NCBI GenBank assembly: GCA_024138025.1
Contig: JAMXBD010000572.1
Coordinates: 310,001-374,000 of the forward strand
DNA: 64,000 nt
DNA from: Combretum micranthum
Lineage: Eukaryota; Streptophyta; Magnoliopsida; Myrtales; Combretaceae
Direction of reading: 5' to 3'
Numbering within the stretch: position 1 is the first letter of the stretch; every line of letters begins with the position of its first letter. The position numbers and the translations under genes were made by a program. This document shows, in pieces, positions 35,046 to 46,652 of this stretch. Under the pieces are notes generated by a model. It saw only the letters and a list, made by a program, of their open reading frames with translations. It did not search any database and was not told the DNA's origin.

Positions 35046-35644
35046 TTGTTAGTACCGCAGTAGTCGTTAATCTGCTAACCCGGGATGGAGGGCGCAATTC
35101 CATCCACATATGATTTCCGGTTGGTCATATGTATTGAACTCATGTGTTTGATGCATACACTTGCTTGATTAATAACTTGATTGAATTGTTGTGACATAAA
35201 TGTTATTGTGGAGATTACACTCACTAAGCTAGTTAGCTTACGTCCCTACAGTCCATTCCTTTTGCAGCTTTCCCATTTGTGGCTTAGGGACGTGACCCGG
35301 CTGAACAGGTACAGAAGCTAGGAGTTTCCCCTAGAAGTTGTTGGAATTTATGTTTTAGACTTCCATAGGAAACTTCTAAGACTTGGATGACTGTATAAGA
35401 CCGTTAATTATTCTTTTGGGGGAATGCCCCTTAGATTTGTAATATTTATTTATGTTTCATGAATTATATCCTATTGCTAATGCATGCCAAATTAAGCTTT
35501 TATCTCCATTTGGACTTGTACTCTATTGTTGTAAAGGTACGCCTTACATCTATATGAGGCTCTCGAAAGACTAAGCGGTAATTCGGGAATCTTATATGGT
35601 ATATGGCGGACTGTTACGTTTAGGGTACCCTATGGGACGTGACA

Positions 35645-36060
35645 TTCTCAATCTCTCCAAAAGCTAGAAAATGAGGTGAAAATTGTTGTAGATATGCTTA
35701 AATAGAAAATCATGGATTGAGTTATGTTGTTTCCCTCAGAAGCGGTAGGGAGCTGAAAGAAAGAAAAGAAAGAAGGAGTGAGGATGAACAAAGGAGACAG
35801 AATTGAAAGAGACAAAGAAAAAGAAAAAGGGAAAGTCAAAGAAAATGTTGAACAAGAAAAAGAAGAAACACAAGAGGAAATAGAAGAAGAAAAATGTGAA
35901 GAAAATAAAAGGGAATAGAATTCAGAAAAATGAAATGTAAAAGAATTAGAAAAAAGAAAAAGAAAAAGAAAAAGAATGAATCTACTGTTGAACCATAAAA
36001 ACCTCCTTTGCCTTACCCTACTAGGGTTAGGAGGAGAAGAGATGAGGAATAATTTAAGAA
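35645..36060 (+). pseudogene. Purine-rich gag-pol linker of truncated Athila
   Basis: After B4 the frame resumes with a short coiled segment and then a nearly pure purine stretch coding for alternating lysine and glutamate, as in the charged linker between gag and protease of Athila elements. It ends with PPLPYPTRVRRRDEEQFKKF, a standard Athila motif before the protease. There are internal stops. Confidence 0.7.
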
Positions 36061-36792
36061 ATTCCTTGAACCTCTTTGGTTGATGCACTCTTGCAAATGC
36101 TAAAGTATATGAAATTTTTAAAGGAGTTGCTTTCCAATAGAAAAAAATTAGAAGAAGTGTCTTTAGTGACCTTTGGGAGAGATTGTTTTGTAGTACTGTT
36201 AAATCAACTTCCAAAAAAGAGAAAGGATCCCAGAAGCTTTCTTATACCATGCCTAATTAGAGATCTCCCCATTAAGTAAGTCTTATCAGATTTAGGGGCA
36301 AGCATTAACCTCATGCCTTACAATATGTTCAGAAAATTAGGGTTTGGAGAGCCAAAACCAATAAGGATGAGCTTACAATTGGCTGACAGATCCACTTGAT
36401 ACCCCAAAGGAATAGTTGAATATGTTCTTGTAAAGGTTAAGAGCTCTATTTTTCCTATTGATTTTGTAATCTTAGACATGAATGAAATGATTGATGTCCC
36501 ACTTATTTTAGGAAGGTCATTTTTGGCAACTGCAGGTGCAATTATAGATGTTAAAAATGGGAAATTAACACTTAGAATGGGAGATGATGAAATGATAATA
36601 AAATTATCAGGAAGTATGAAGCAAAGGATAATAAGTGAGGATAATAAGATTATGGAAGTGATTTCAGGATTAATTGACAAATCTTGCTTTAGGCGAAAAT
36701 TTGAAGATGAAAATGAGCCTGGAAAGGATTTTATATATAGTGGAGCTGAAGAAGTTCTAGAAGGGGCAGAAAAAGATGATACACACTGCTAA
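36061..36792 (+). pseudogene. Athila protease region, decayed
   Basis: Reads VDALLQMLKYMKFLKELLSN and FLIPCLI, then the aspartic protease region with DLGASINLMPYNMF (active-site D-[ST]-G replaced by DLG, as also seen in related plant elements), QLADRST, YPKGIVEYV and VPLILGRSFLATAGAIIDV. Frameshifts near 36280 and 36395 and a stop at 36790 break it. Function would be polyprotein processing; this copy cannot act. Confidence 0.8.
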
Positions 36793-37724
36793 AACCCTCC
36801 ATTAAGGCACCACCAGATTTGGAGCTAAAAGAGTTGCCCAATCATTACGAATATGCTTTCTTGGAAGATGGTTGCAAATTTCCTGTTATTATATCCTCTA
36901 AACTTAAGGAAGAATAGAAGAAAAAACTATTGGAAATCTTGAAAAAGCGCAAGAAGGCCATGGCATGGAAAATTGCAGATATTAGAGGTATAAGTCCTTC
37001 TTTCTATACAAAGAAAATTTTAATGGAAGAAAATTTTAAACTAGTAGTTTAACCACAAAGAAGGTTGAACCCAAACATGAAAGAAGTGGTGAAAAAAAAA
37101 AGGTGTTGAAACTCTTGGTCACAGGAATTATTTATCCCATTTCTGATAGTGTTTGGGTGAGCTCCACACAAGTAGTACCAAAGAAAGGGGGATAACTATT
37201 GTTCCTAATGATCAAGATGAGTTAATTCCTACCTGAATAGTTACTAGTTGGCGAGTTTGTATAGATTACAAAAGCTTAACGATGCCACCAGAAAATACTA
37301 CTTCCCCTTGCCCTTCATTGATCAAATGCTTGAACTGTTGGCAAAACATGAGTACTATTGCTTCCTCAATGGGATGTTTAGATACTTCCAGATACCCATA
37401 GCCTCTAAAGACCAAGAGAAAACAAATTTCACATGCCCTTATGGGACTTTCGCATATAGAAGGATGCCCTTTGGGTTGTGCAACACTCCTGCAACATTCC
37501 AGAGTTGTATGATGGCTATTTTTGAAGAATATGTTGAAGACATCATGGGAGTTTTCATGGATGATTTTTCTGTCTTCAAAAAATCATTTGATGACTACCT
37601 TAAAAATTTAGATAAAGTCCTCTAAAGATGTGAAGATACGAACCTGGTGCTGAGTTGGGAGAAATGCCATTTTATGGTAGAAGAAGGAATTGTCTTAGGG
37701 CATCGAATCTCCAAGAAGGGTATT
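36793..37724 (+). pseudogene. Athila reverse transcriptase, truncated and decayed
   Basis: Recognisable pieces are DLRGISPSFYTKKIL-like wording near 36980, QRRLNPNMKEVV, WRVCIDY-like sequence at 37245, FPLPFIDQMLELLAKHEYY, QIPIASKDQEKTNFTCPYG, RRMPFGLCNTPATF and VFMDDFSVF, where the paired D of the catalytic site is kept. Several stops and frameshifts are present between 37020 and 37250. The frame ends inside the thumb region at about 37724, where a different pol begins. Confidence 0.85.
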
Positions 37725-37764
37725 GGAAAGTGGCAAATTTACCTATATGCTTGAGAGATAGAGG

Positions 37765-38795
37765 CCAAGGAGCATGGATTCTATGAAGTTATGGAAGAAG
37801 TCTATTGTAACAACGGTTAATGCTAAAAAAGTGAATATCAATATGATACTAGTAGTGAAAGATTTCAAAGATGTGTTTCCTAAGGAACTAACTGGGTTGC
37901 CTTCTAACCAAAAGATCGAATTTGGGATTAAGTTAATACCGAGAACAGTGCCTATATCAAAAGCACCTTATAGGATGGCACCAATTGAATTAAAAGAATT
38001 GAAACAACAATTACAAGATTTGCAAGAGCTTGGTTTTATCAAACCTAGTATTTCTCCTTGAGGTGCTCCGGTTTTGTTTATGAAGAAGAAAGATGGAAGT
38101 TTGCAAATGTGTATCGATTACAGAAGATCGAATCAGGTCACCATAAAGAACAAGTATCCCTACCAAGAATTGATGATTTGTTAGATCAATTGAAAGGAGC
38201 CACAATATTTTCAAAATTGATTTGAGATCTAGGTATTATCAGCTCAGGATTAAGCCACAGGACATACCAAACACAATTTTTCATACCAGATATGGATACT
38301 TTGAGTTTTAGTCATACCATTCGGGTTAACTAATGCTCCAACAACTTTTATGGATCTCATGAATCGGGTCTTGAAAGATTATTTGAATTTATTTGTGATT
38401 GAATTCATTGATGAAATTTTGGTATATTCTCGAGATAAAAAAGAACATGAGAAGCTTTCAAAGTTAGTACTACAAAGACTTCGAGAGAAGAAGTTATATA
38501 CAAAATTCAATAAATGCAAGTTTTAGCTTGAGGAGGTAACCTTCTTGGGGCATGTGATATCAAAGAATGGTGTATCAGTTGATCTAGAGAAAATTAAAGC
38601 TGTTATAGAGTGCCAAAGATCAACAAATGTTATAGAAGTTAGGAGTTTCCTAGGTTTAGTTAGGTATTATAGAAGATTGGTTGAAGGCTTCTCCAAGATT
38701 GCATCTCCTTTGACTAAATTGACACAAAAGCATGTTAAATTTATATGGCATGATAAATGTGAAAGAAGCTTCCAAGAATGAAGGAAAGGTTGGTA
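37765..38795 (+). pseudogene. Tekay/Del-type reverse transcriptase, decayed
   Basis: Starts within the pre-RT segment (VVKDFKDVFPKELTGLPS) and continues with [53 protein letters not shown] and MGHVISKNGVSVDLEKIK. The order and wording are those of chromovirus RT, unlike the Athila RT immediately upstream. Catalytic-region text around 38400 reads in a shifted frame ([12 protein letters not shown], one D of the pair altered). Stops and frameshifts occur throughout. Confidence 0.85.
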
Positions 38796-39333
38796 TTGAC
38801 TCTAATACTAGCTTTGCCAATTAGTGAAAAAGTTTGTGATCTATAGTGATACTTTAATTCAAGGTTTGGGATGTGTCCTTATGCAAGATGGCAAGGTTAT
38901 TGCCTACGCATCAAGATAACTAAAACCGTATGAAAAGAACTATCTTATTCATGATTTAGAATTGGTAGCAATATTTTTAGCCCTGAAATTATGGAGACAC
39001 TATCTTTTTGGTGCAAAATGTAGAATTTACACATATCATAAGAGTTTAAATTAAATTTTCACTCAAAAGGAGCTAAACATGAGAAAAAGGCAGTGGTTAG
39101 AGTTGGTCAAAGATTACGATATGGAGATTTTGTACCATCCAAGGAAAGCCAACATGGTTGCAGATGCTCTAAGCCAGAAAAACCAAATAAATATGACAAC
39201 TATGATTACAAGTCAGAAAGAGATATTAGAAGATTTTCAAAGACTGGATGTTGAAGTGACCTTGGAGAAAGTTGATGTTATGATAGTGAGCTTGACTTTA
39301 CAACCCACGGTAATTAAACAAATTGAGGAGTAA
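38796..39333 (+). pseudogene. Tekay/Del-type RNase H, decayed
   Basis: Fragments match the domain in order: a first catalytic segment near 38830 (VIYSDTLIQGLGCVLMQ), YASR-like wording, HDLELVAIFLALKLWRHYLFG, and after a break ELNMRKRQWLELVKDYDMEILYHPRKANMVADALSQK. The frame closes at 39331-39333. Inactive because of frameshifts. Confidence 0.85.
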
Positions 39334-40600
39334 AGTTGAGGAGCACTATAAGCAATGGGAGAAGAAAAGAGTTGAGACTTGATGAAGAAGGCATTATCAG
39401 ATTCAAAGATTGATATGTGCGCTAGAAATGAATGACTTAAGAAAAGAAATCTTTAATGAAGCTCATAGTTTAGCATATCCAGTTCATCTAGGAAGCATAA
39501 AAATGTATAAAGATTTGAATCAATAATTATTGGTGAGACAATAGGAAGAGAAACATTGCAGACTATGTATCTAAGTGTTTGATGTGTCAACAAGTGAAGA
39601 TTGAGCACCAGAGACCTGGTAGTGAATTACAGCCATTGTCAATTCCTGAATGGAAATGGGATAACATTACTATGGATTTTGTAAATGCTCTATCTAAAAC
39701 CCTAGTTAAAAATGACATAATATGGGTTGTTGTGAATAGATTGACAATGTTGGCACACTTCATACCATTAAAGGTTGGATGCTTGCTTGAGAGGATAACA
39801 CAAATATATATTAGAGAGATTGTAAGACTTCATGGAATACCAGCGTCCATCACTTTAGCTAGAGACATGAGATTTGCAAGACGTTTTTGGAGAAGTTTAC
39901 ATAAACCCCTTGGCACTAGAATCCAATTTAGTATGGTCTTTCATCCTCAAATAGATGGACAAGCAGAAAGGATCATTCAAATTTTAGATGATATATTAAG
40001 AGCCTGTACTTTAGACTTTGGATATCGCTGGGACAAACATCTGTTGTTGGATGAATTGGATACAATAACAATTATTAGTTAGCAATAAAATGGCCCCATA
40101 TGAAGCCTTGTACAAATGAAAGTGTCGATCTCCTTCATACTGAGATAAAGTAGTCGTGAACGAGCATTAATTGGTCCTAATTTGGTACAACAAGCAATTG
40201 ATAAGATTCAAAGGGTTAAACAAAGAATGAAAGTATCTCAAGATCGATACAAAAGTTATGCTGATGTGAGGAAAAGACCCTTGGAATTTGAGATTGGTGA
40301 TCATGTCTTTCCTAAAGTCTCTCCAACTAAAGGAATATTCAGATTTGGAGTCGAAGGAAAGTTAAATCCAAGATATATTGATCCAAATGAAATTCTTGAG
40401 AAAATTGAGTCATCGATGTATAGATTAGCACTACTTCTAAGTTTAGTGAGCGTACATAATATTTTCCATGTGTCTCAATTGAGAAAATGTATATTAGACA
40501 CATATGTTATCATTGATACAAATCAATCGAAAATCCGACCAGATCTCACTTTAGTTGAAAAGCCAGTCAAAATTTTTGGAAGAAGGGAAAACATAGGCTC
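39334..40600 (+). pseudogene. Tekay/Del-type integrase with C-terminal tail, decayed
   Basis: Order: zinc region (CLMCQQVKIEHQRPG), core start SIPEWKWDNITMDFV with the first D, RLHGIPASITLARDMRF (second D, altered context), FHPQIDGQAERIIQILDD (E), then a new frame at 40182 with RVKQRMKVSQDRYKSYADVR, KVSPTKGIFRFG and HNIFHVSQLRKCI. The tail reaches LVEKPVKIFGRRENI and then loses similarity at about 40600, so the chromodomain and 3' LTR are missing. It is the same family as 6254-7455. Confidence 0.85.
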
Positions 40601-41125
40601 AACAACTGACTTTTGGCTGTGAGTCGAGACCCTTAGCTCTCATAACCTGCTCTTAATGGTAGCCAAAATCTTACTCCCCAGGTTGGCCAACCTTTAATAG
40701 ACGTTGACGATAGATAGTTGTCCATAGGCAAAATATTATATTACATTATAGAAGCGTTAAAATTGACTATAGAAATTGAAAACTTTTAGAAACCAAATCA
40801 CGTACCCTTTAAATTTGTAGAGATAGATTCGTTTTTTCTTTACGTAATAAATATCTATACATTAACAATTACATATTAATATGATCACTTTATGCCGTAT
40901 TAGTACAAAGTGGTACCTTCTTGTGCCAAAATAGATATTACATTCTACTGCATATAGTATATGTGAGGAAGTGCTTTTGTCTTGTTCATTAAACGATGAC
41001 CATAAATGGCGCATGGGCGTTCACCATAAACTCTGGTTCATGACACGTGTTGTCACGATTTAATGAAGGTATTGAGGTTAATAGGTAAGGCTTGGTTAGA
41101 TTCTAATTCAAATTAAGATTGCAAA

Positions 41126-41592
41126 CTTTTGAAGGCATGAGCTCAATTTATTTAAAAGATACCAAACTTGAATTCGAGCTAAGTTTTTAATCAATTCTTA
41201 AATTTAGGTCCAAGCTAGATTGTTTAGATAAATAAATTTTACTTTGAGGTTGAGCAATCAAGCTCAAGTTGAGCCAATGTTTTTATCAAGTATGAACATT
41301 CGCTATAAATTCCACTTCATCTCAAATGTTCTCACAAATTATTAAAGGTTTAAGTGCTAATGGGTTAAAATTTGTTAGATAAAAAGTCAAAATACGAATG
41401 AAAACGAGTTGAGTTGAACTTTTGGAGGCATGAGCTTAACTTATTTAAAAATATTGAACTCAAACTTAAGCAGAAGTTTTAGTCAATCTTGGAATTAAAG
41501 CTTGAGCTCGATTATTTTAGATAAACAAATAAATTTTCTTTTGAGGGCAAGCAACAAAGCTCAAGTTGAGCTACGTTTTTTATCAAGTACGA
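41126..41592. repeat. Duplicated 172-bp unit
   Basis: Copies at 41126-41296 and 41420-41592, both starting CTTTTGRAGGCATGAGCT and ending ATCAAGTAYGAA. Both contain AGCTCAAGTTGAGC, an inverted motif. The 294-bp offset suggests an old tandem duplication or two members of a dispersed family. Confidence 0.75.
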
Positions 41593-43100
41593 AATTCAAA
41601 TTTAAGTTTGACTTGTTTAAAACAATAAGTCTTATTTTGAGTTTGAACTGAACTTGTTGCTTGAGCAAAACTCAAATACATCACAAGCGGCTTGACTTGC
41701 AAACCAATAGCTTTAAATTATAAGATAATGTTAAATTCAAAATGGTAAACATATCAAATGAATAATATATAAGTGAATATATAGATTTATAATCCTATTA
41801 CCTAGTCAGCTCATGAGTCTAAACGAGCCACTCTCAAACTTAAACTGATGCGAAAGCACAATTTACAGGTCAATCAACTCGTTTGCAATCTTAAATAAAA
41901 CATGTAAATTGAATGGGGATCATTATTTGCAAATTGACCTAAATTAGAAGTATCAAGCACGATATTGTACCTTTATTATATGCCCAGGCCCTCTTAATCC
42001 ATATTATATGAGTCTTGCTCTAAGCCCATGAGAGGAGCATTATATGGGCATCTAATGTGGTCGCTCCATTTGATCTTAAAGACACACTTTGTTCATTTAT
42101 CTTCCAAACACAACAAATACCACTAGATGAATTCTCGTAGTGACGCTAAGCATCTAGGAGTACTTTCATATCGATCTATCACAAGCTACTGTATAGGTGG
42201 CGCCATTTAAGAGTCCATGCATGTGCATATATGCCTTGTTATCATTTTATTCTAGTCTAAACATTCTCCAGATCCTCTCTCTGCAAGAGCATGTACATCG
42301 AGATATGGATAGAGTTCACCCATGGAAGATAGTAATTTGATTATAGTAGAAAAGACATGTGCTGCTTTTTTTCTATTGGTGAGAGTATTGGCTCAACAAA
42401 CAAAGTTAACTTTGCTAGCTGATATAGTATTAATGAACATAAAACTATAATTGGTTATTAAATTTACTAGTTTAAAGTTCAAGTAGTTGATTGTACTTTC
42501 AAGAAATGTTTGGAAATCAAATGCAACATTAACTCAATCTTTAACTATACTTAATCTATTGATTCGGTAAATTATATTAGAATGTATGAATATTTAGATA
42601 TACGTTTATTTAAGTAATTAACACGTCGAGTAATTAAAAAAAAAAAAGAGCCAATATTTCATAAATTGAGTCAAATAAGGTGTTCAAGTTTTACAATGTT
42701 TATCTAAGATTTCACATTTAATGTGTTTTTAAAATATTTTTCTTTTTTTAATATTCAACAGATACTCATTCAATAAACTGTCAACTTCTTTTTTTAATCA
42801 CACAAAATGTTAATATTATATGTTAAATAAATTTATCCCAAACGTTGATATTTTCTGATATAATTTATCATGTATTATTAGTTCCTGCATTGATTTCAAA
42901 GTTGGTGTGTGTGTATTTTAAGGCTTTGTGGTGATGGCGCAAAGTCCTGGCAGTGAAGGGTGGTTGAAACTCCTTTGTTATTGGAAGTGATGGCGCAACT
43001 TCACTTTTGGTACGAATCTCTGGTAGCTGTATAACTTTAAAGATCTACTAATTTTCCTTTATTGATAATATTATGGGATATATATGCACTATTAGGAAAT

Positions 43101-43115
43101 AGAAAGAAAGAAACA

Positions 43116-43154
<39 letters not shown>
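43101..43154. repeat. (GAAA)n microsatellite
   Basis: About 13 near-perfect AGAA units with one CAAA interruption early in the run. Confidence 0.95.
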
Positions 43155-43580
43155 CAAGGACAATCGAAAATGCATGTTTCTGCATTACTTGTAAACCAAC
43201 GAATGCATTGTGTCATTTTTTCTCACTAACTTATTTATTTAACTTGTTATTACGTGTTATTTAATATATTACAGGAGTCAAGTTTAAATATCTCTTTCGA
43301 TTGAGAACACAAAACCATTATAAATTTTATTTATGTGAAAGGACATATAATCAACATCATATCTTAAAACCATTTTTCTTTATTTCATATATTTAAAAAT
43401 AGTAATGACAATTAAAAGAATGTAATGTCCATGCATTATGTAAACTCTTAAGGAAAAGAAGTTTGGGATAATTAGAAAGAGCAAGTGGTGGACATATAAA
43501 TTATAAGATTCATAGCTATAATTTTATTATTATTGTTATTATAACACAACAACTATTAAAAAAAAAAAAAAGTGTTTCAA

Positions 43581-43800
43581 AGACAAAATTTACATCTCTA
43601 AAAGTAAATTTTTATTACAAAAATTATGATCGTTGATTTTATTATTATTAGAATTATAGCTAAAATTTTATTATTGTATCATAACCACTTAAGATTATAT
43701 TTTTAAAAGTAAATCATCGTTAATTCTATCTACAAAAATATAACTTTCTTTGATAAATTTTTTTCTCACAAAATTTTCATTTTTAAAAGTCAATTTTTGA
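43581..43800 (+). repeat. MITE-like copy related to 4201-4360
   Basis: It shares with the minus strand of 4201-4360 a segment near ATCTCTAAAAGTAAATTTTT, then GATCGTTGATTT, and later ATATAACTT with TCACAAAATTTTCATTTTT. The shared parts are collinear. The middle (about 43650-43740) is additional. Terminal repeats are not clear here. Confidence 0.65.
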
Positions 43801-46652
43801 AACCAGTACCTTAATTTCAATCATGAAGTAGTAAGTACATGATTGCTTGCACATCTTTCTTATGTAAAGTCATAAATGAAACAATTTACTTTCAAGTGTC
43901 CTCAGCGTTGTGGATAAAGATCAGGAGAAATCGGTTCAACATGAAAGACAATACTGTTTTATGCTAAAGCGAACTTATTATCATATTATAACAAAACACC
44001 TATTTGACTTGAATTATATCATCAAGTGTCATAAATTCACTCTAAAACTTACTTATCATCACATTACGATAAAACACTTATTCTGACATGAGCTACATAT
44101 ATTATTGCTTGCGAGTCTTTTTTTCAGTGCATTTTTTTTATTTTTAAAAAAAGTCAAGCACATTAGGGTTAGACCATAGGATTATAATCAAATCTTTTTG
44201 CGTTAACTTCGTTTAAATGTATCCAAGCATCATATAGTCCATGATATGAAGTTTTTGATAAAACACCAGAATATTGACAGTGTCTAAGGAAGATTTACAG
44301 GTTCATAGTTGATTTTTTGTTTTCCCCTTAAAATTTTTGAATGTTTTGCTTGCTAAAATAAATAAAAGGATTTTTTAAAATACATATTATTTATAAATCA
44401 ACAATGAATTTTTCTAAGTTCTTGAAAATTTTTAAATGATATTATAACATTGTCTTCATTGTAGTCCAGACTATTGATTATTGCATGTGGTAAATTTTAG
44501 GCGGATAAATTGAGGAAAAATAAGAGAAGGTAAATAAGTATGATGACCCATATTCCTGTAATTTAAAGGGAAGAAGAATTTTGGCTCAGGATATATACCA
44601 AATTAATCATCATTTCCTAAAAGAAATACCTTAATCAATAGGATGGTAATTCAGAAATGATTATTTAAATTTTAAACATTTAATGTTATTTTATAATCTA
44701 AGTTAGCAAAAGAAACTATTTTTCATGGAATATAAAATATAATATTTTTTATCACCCGCATCGGGGATCGGCACCGCTAATTTTAAACTGAAGAGACTTC
44801 GTTTCTGTTCATCATTCCAAATAGGGGGGAAAAAAAAAGGAAAGAAAGAAAGCACCGTTATGATGGCCAAAGGTTGCCAAAATTCAAAAAATAAACACCC
44901 TCATAGCACCGTTATGATAGCACAAATCCTGCGGAGGCTTGTCAGACATATCAACGTTAAACACGTTCGTTGCACTTACGCCGAAAGTATCCACGGTAGG
45001 CCAAAAAAAAAAAAAAGAAGAAGAAGAAAGAAGGGACAAGAAGGACGACGGCCAAAAGTAAACGCTAATGAGAGGGCCGCGTATCATCTCTAACTAGCCT
45101 TTTGTGAACATTATTTTATCATTAAGATTTATTAATCCCATAAGGCTCGATCGTAGTGGAACTTTCAAGCAATATTGAATGTGCTACTTAAACTAGCTCT
45201 TCAAAACTCATTCAACTTTCAAAATCTCTGTCTCTTTATTTGGAGAGCACATCTCCATAGAAAAGTATTGTCTTAGTTTTTTCAATGAAATCTAGATTCC
45301 TAAATTCTTCCTCTACTTGAAATTTCTTCGAGAACAAATGTACATAAAAGAGTTCAAATTAATTGAATAGGCATTCATACATATGCCAACTTGTTTGCAA
45401 GAAAGAGTCAAATTCAACCAGGTTGAACTGCATATCAACTTTGGTTTGACAATATTAATTAACTCAATTTTAGAATCACTTATATTTGCGAGAAATTTAC
45501 ATAATATAATTATTTGAAATAGTAAATAGGTGTAAAGATATATCTAAACTTTCAAATGTTGCAAACATCATCTTTAATTTTGATATATTGACAACATGAA
45601 GAACAATCACTTTTTAAAGTTTAATGAATACACTAAGATCAATTATTTGAAGGTTAAAAGTAGATTTTAATAATGACAAAAAAAAACTTCAATAAGTGTA
45701 AAAAGTTTTTTGTTTTATTTTTATACTAAAGTCAAATTTAGGAGAAAAAGATAGGTAAAAGATAGATACATCCTTGCTTTACCTATTTTTTGCAACAACC
45801 TCTATAGAAATGTATGCCACATAAGAAAGTGAAATTGCTTATAGGATTGCAACAATCTCACAATCATATCTAGCATACTTCAATAAAGGGTGTTGTCATT
45901 TGTAAATTTGGATGGAAATTAAAAAAAAAAATAGGGATTATTTATTATTCTCTCTTGCAATCAATCATCTTTACCAATATGTCAAAACCAGACTAGACCA
46001 GCCGATTTGACTAGAACAGGCATCAAAAGCAAACCGATTCTTGTTTACAACCTATTTTTCGATTGAGCCAGCTAGACTTGAATGACCTAGTTGGTTCAAT
46101 CGTGATCTTATTGACCTAGGTGAGTACCTGAGTTGAAATGCACTCTAATTAAAAAAAAAACTAAACTAAAATTCAAAAACAATTAAACAAAACAAAACCA
46201 GTGAGTTCTAAAATCTAAACTGATGAAACCAATATCTTCCTTCTTTTTTGTTTCTTTGTTCAAACGCACCACTACCAACGCCATCATTTTCATTTTCCAC
46301 CAGACTATAATGTTTAGCTGAGGTAAGTTTCCAATCTTCTAATTAATTAGTACAAAGGCTATCAGTCCCGGATCGTTTGTTACCTAGGCGACTTGAACAA
46401 GTTAACCTGACCCAAAAAAAAAAAACAACTTACTAGAATTTTAAATATATCATACTATTTTATAAATTTATAAAATACACTATGCTTTCTTCTCTTTTTA
46501 AGTATATACCTTGTATGAATTTAATAGCTAATTGATCGATTTGATTCAAATATAGATTTAATTGAGTGATGTCATATTCATGTCTTTCATAATCAAAATA
46601 TATCTTATATTTTCACTTTTTATTAACCCTTATTCAACTCTTGACCGCCTCA

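Larger units (their letters stand above)
32226..35644 (+). mobile_element. Solo LTR B4 of family B, inserted in truncated Athila
   Basis: Starts TGTAAACCCTAG and ends GGGACGTGACA, with exact target duplications TTCTC (32221-32225 and 35645-35649). It is 3419 bp and uninterrupted, so it is the best reference copy. Landmarks: poly-C at 32857-32876, TATA-like CATATATAAGC at 32923, donor-like CAAG/TAAGTAAG near 33093, block AAAACGACCAAGTTATGGCC near 34441, mini-exon at 34573-34643, a 38-bp tandem repeat at 34940-35045, the near-palindrome TAAGCTAGTTAGCTTA near 35226 and the 3' phrase ACTGTTACGTTTAGGGTACC. Confidence 0.95.
29940..37724 (+). mobile_element. Truncated Athila-type element (second Athila), holding solo LTR B4
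   Basis: Order: 5' LTR, Athila-type primer site, a remnant of gag, solo LTR B4, a purine-rich linker, protease, then reverse transcriptase up to about 37724. There the frame breaks off in the middle of EGIVLGHRISKKGI and Tekay-like pol begins shortly after. RNase H, integrase, ORF2 and the 3' LTR are missing. It sits inside the family-A element after about 115 bp of that element's leader. The 5' boundary is approximate. Confidence 0.8.
40601..46652. other. Spacer between retrotransposons, no gene recognised
   Basis: About 6 kb without a credible protein domain. Identified contents are a duplicated 172-bp unit, a GAAA microsatellite and a MITE-like copy (all listed separately). Around 44740-45090 the sequence is richer in G and C, with A runs and a direct repeat AGCACCGTTATGAT (44850-44863 and 44905-44918); it might be an old gene-flanking segment, but nothing proves that. 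45980-46130 has GGTTCAATC-like wording typical of some dispersed plant repeats. Confidence 0.45.

Noticed and set aside
35648..36214. Minus-strand frame of 188 residues, serine/phenylalanine rich
   Set aside because: It is the antisense of the purine-rich lysine/glutamate linker of the Athila element; low-complexity composition explains the absence of stops.
36318..36680. Minus-strand frame of 120 residues
   Set aside because: Antisense shadow of the Athila protease region.
44860..45093. Plus-strand frame with a PKKKKRRRRKK nuclear-localisation-like run
   Set aside because: The basic run comes from an A-rich and AGA-rich tract; there is no domain, no start context and no supporting conservation.
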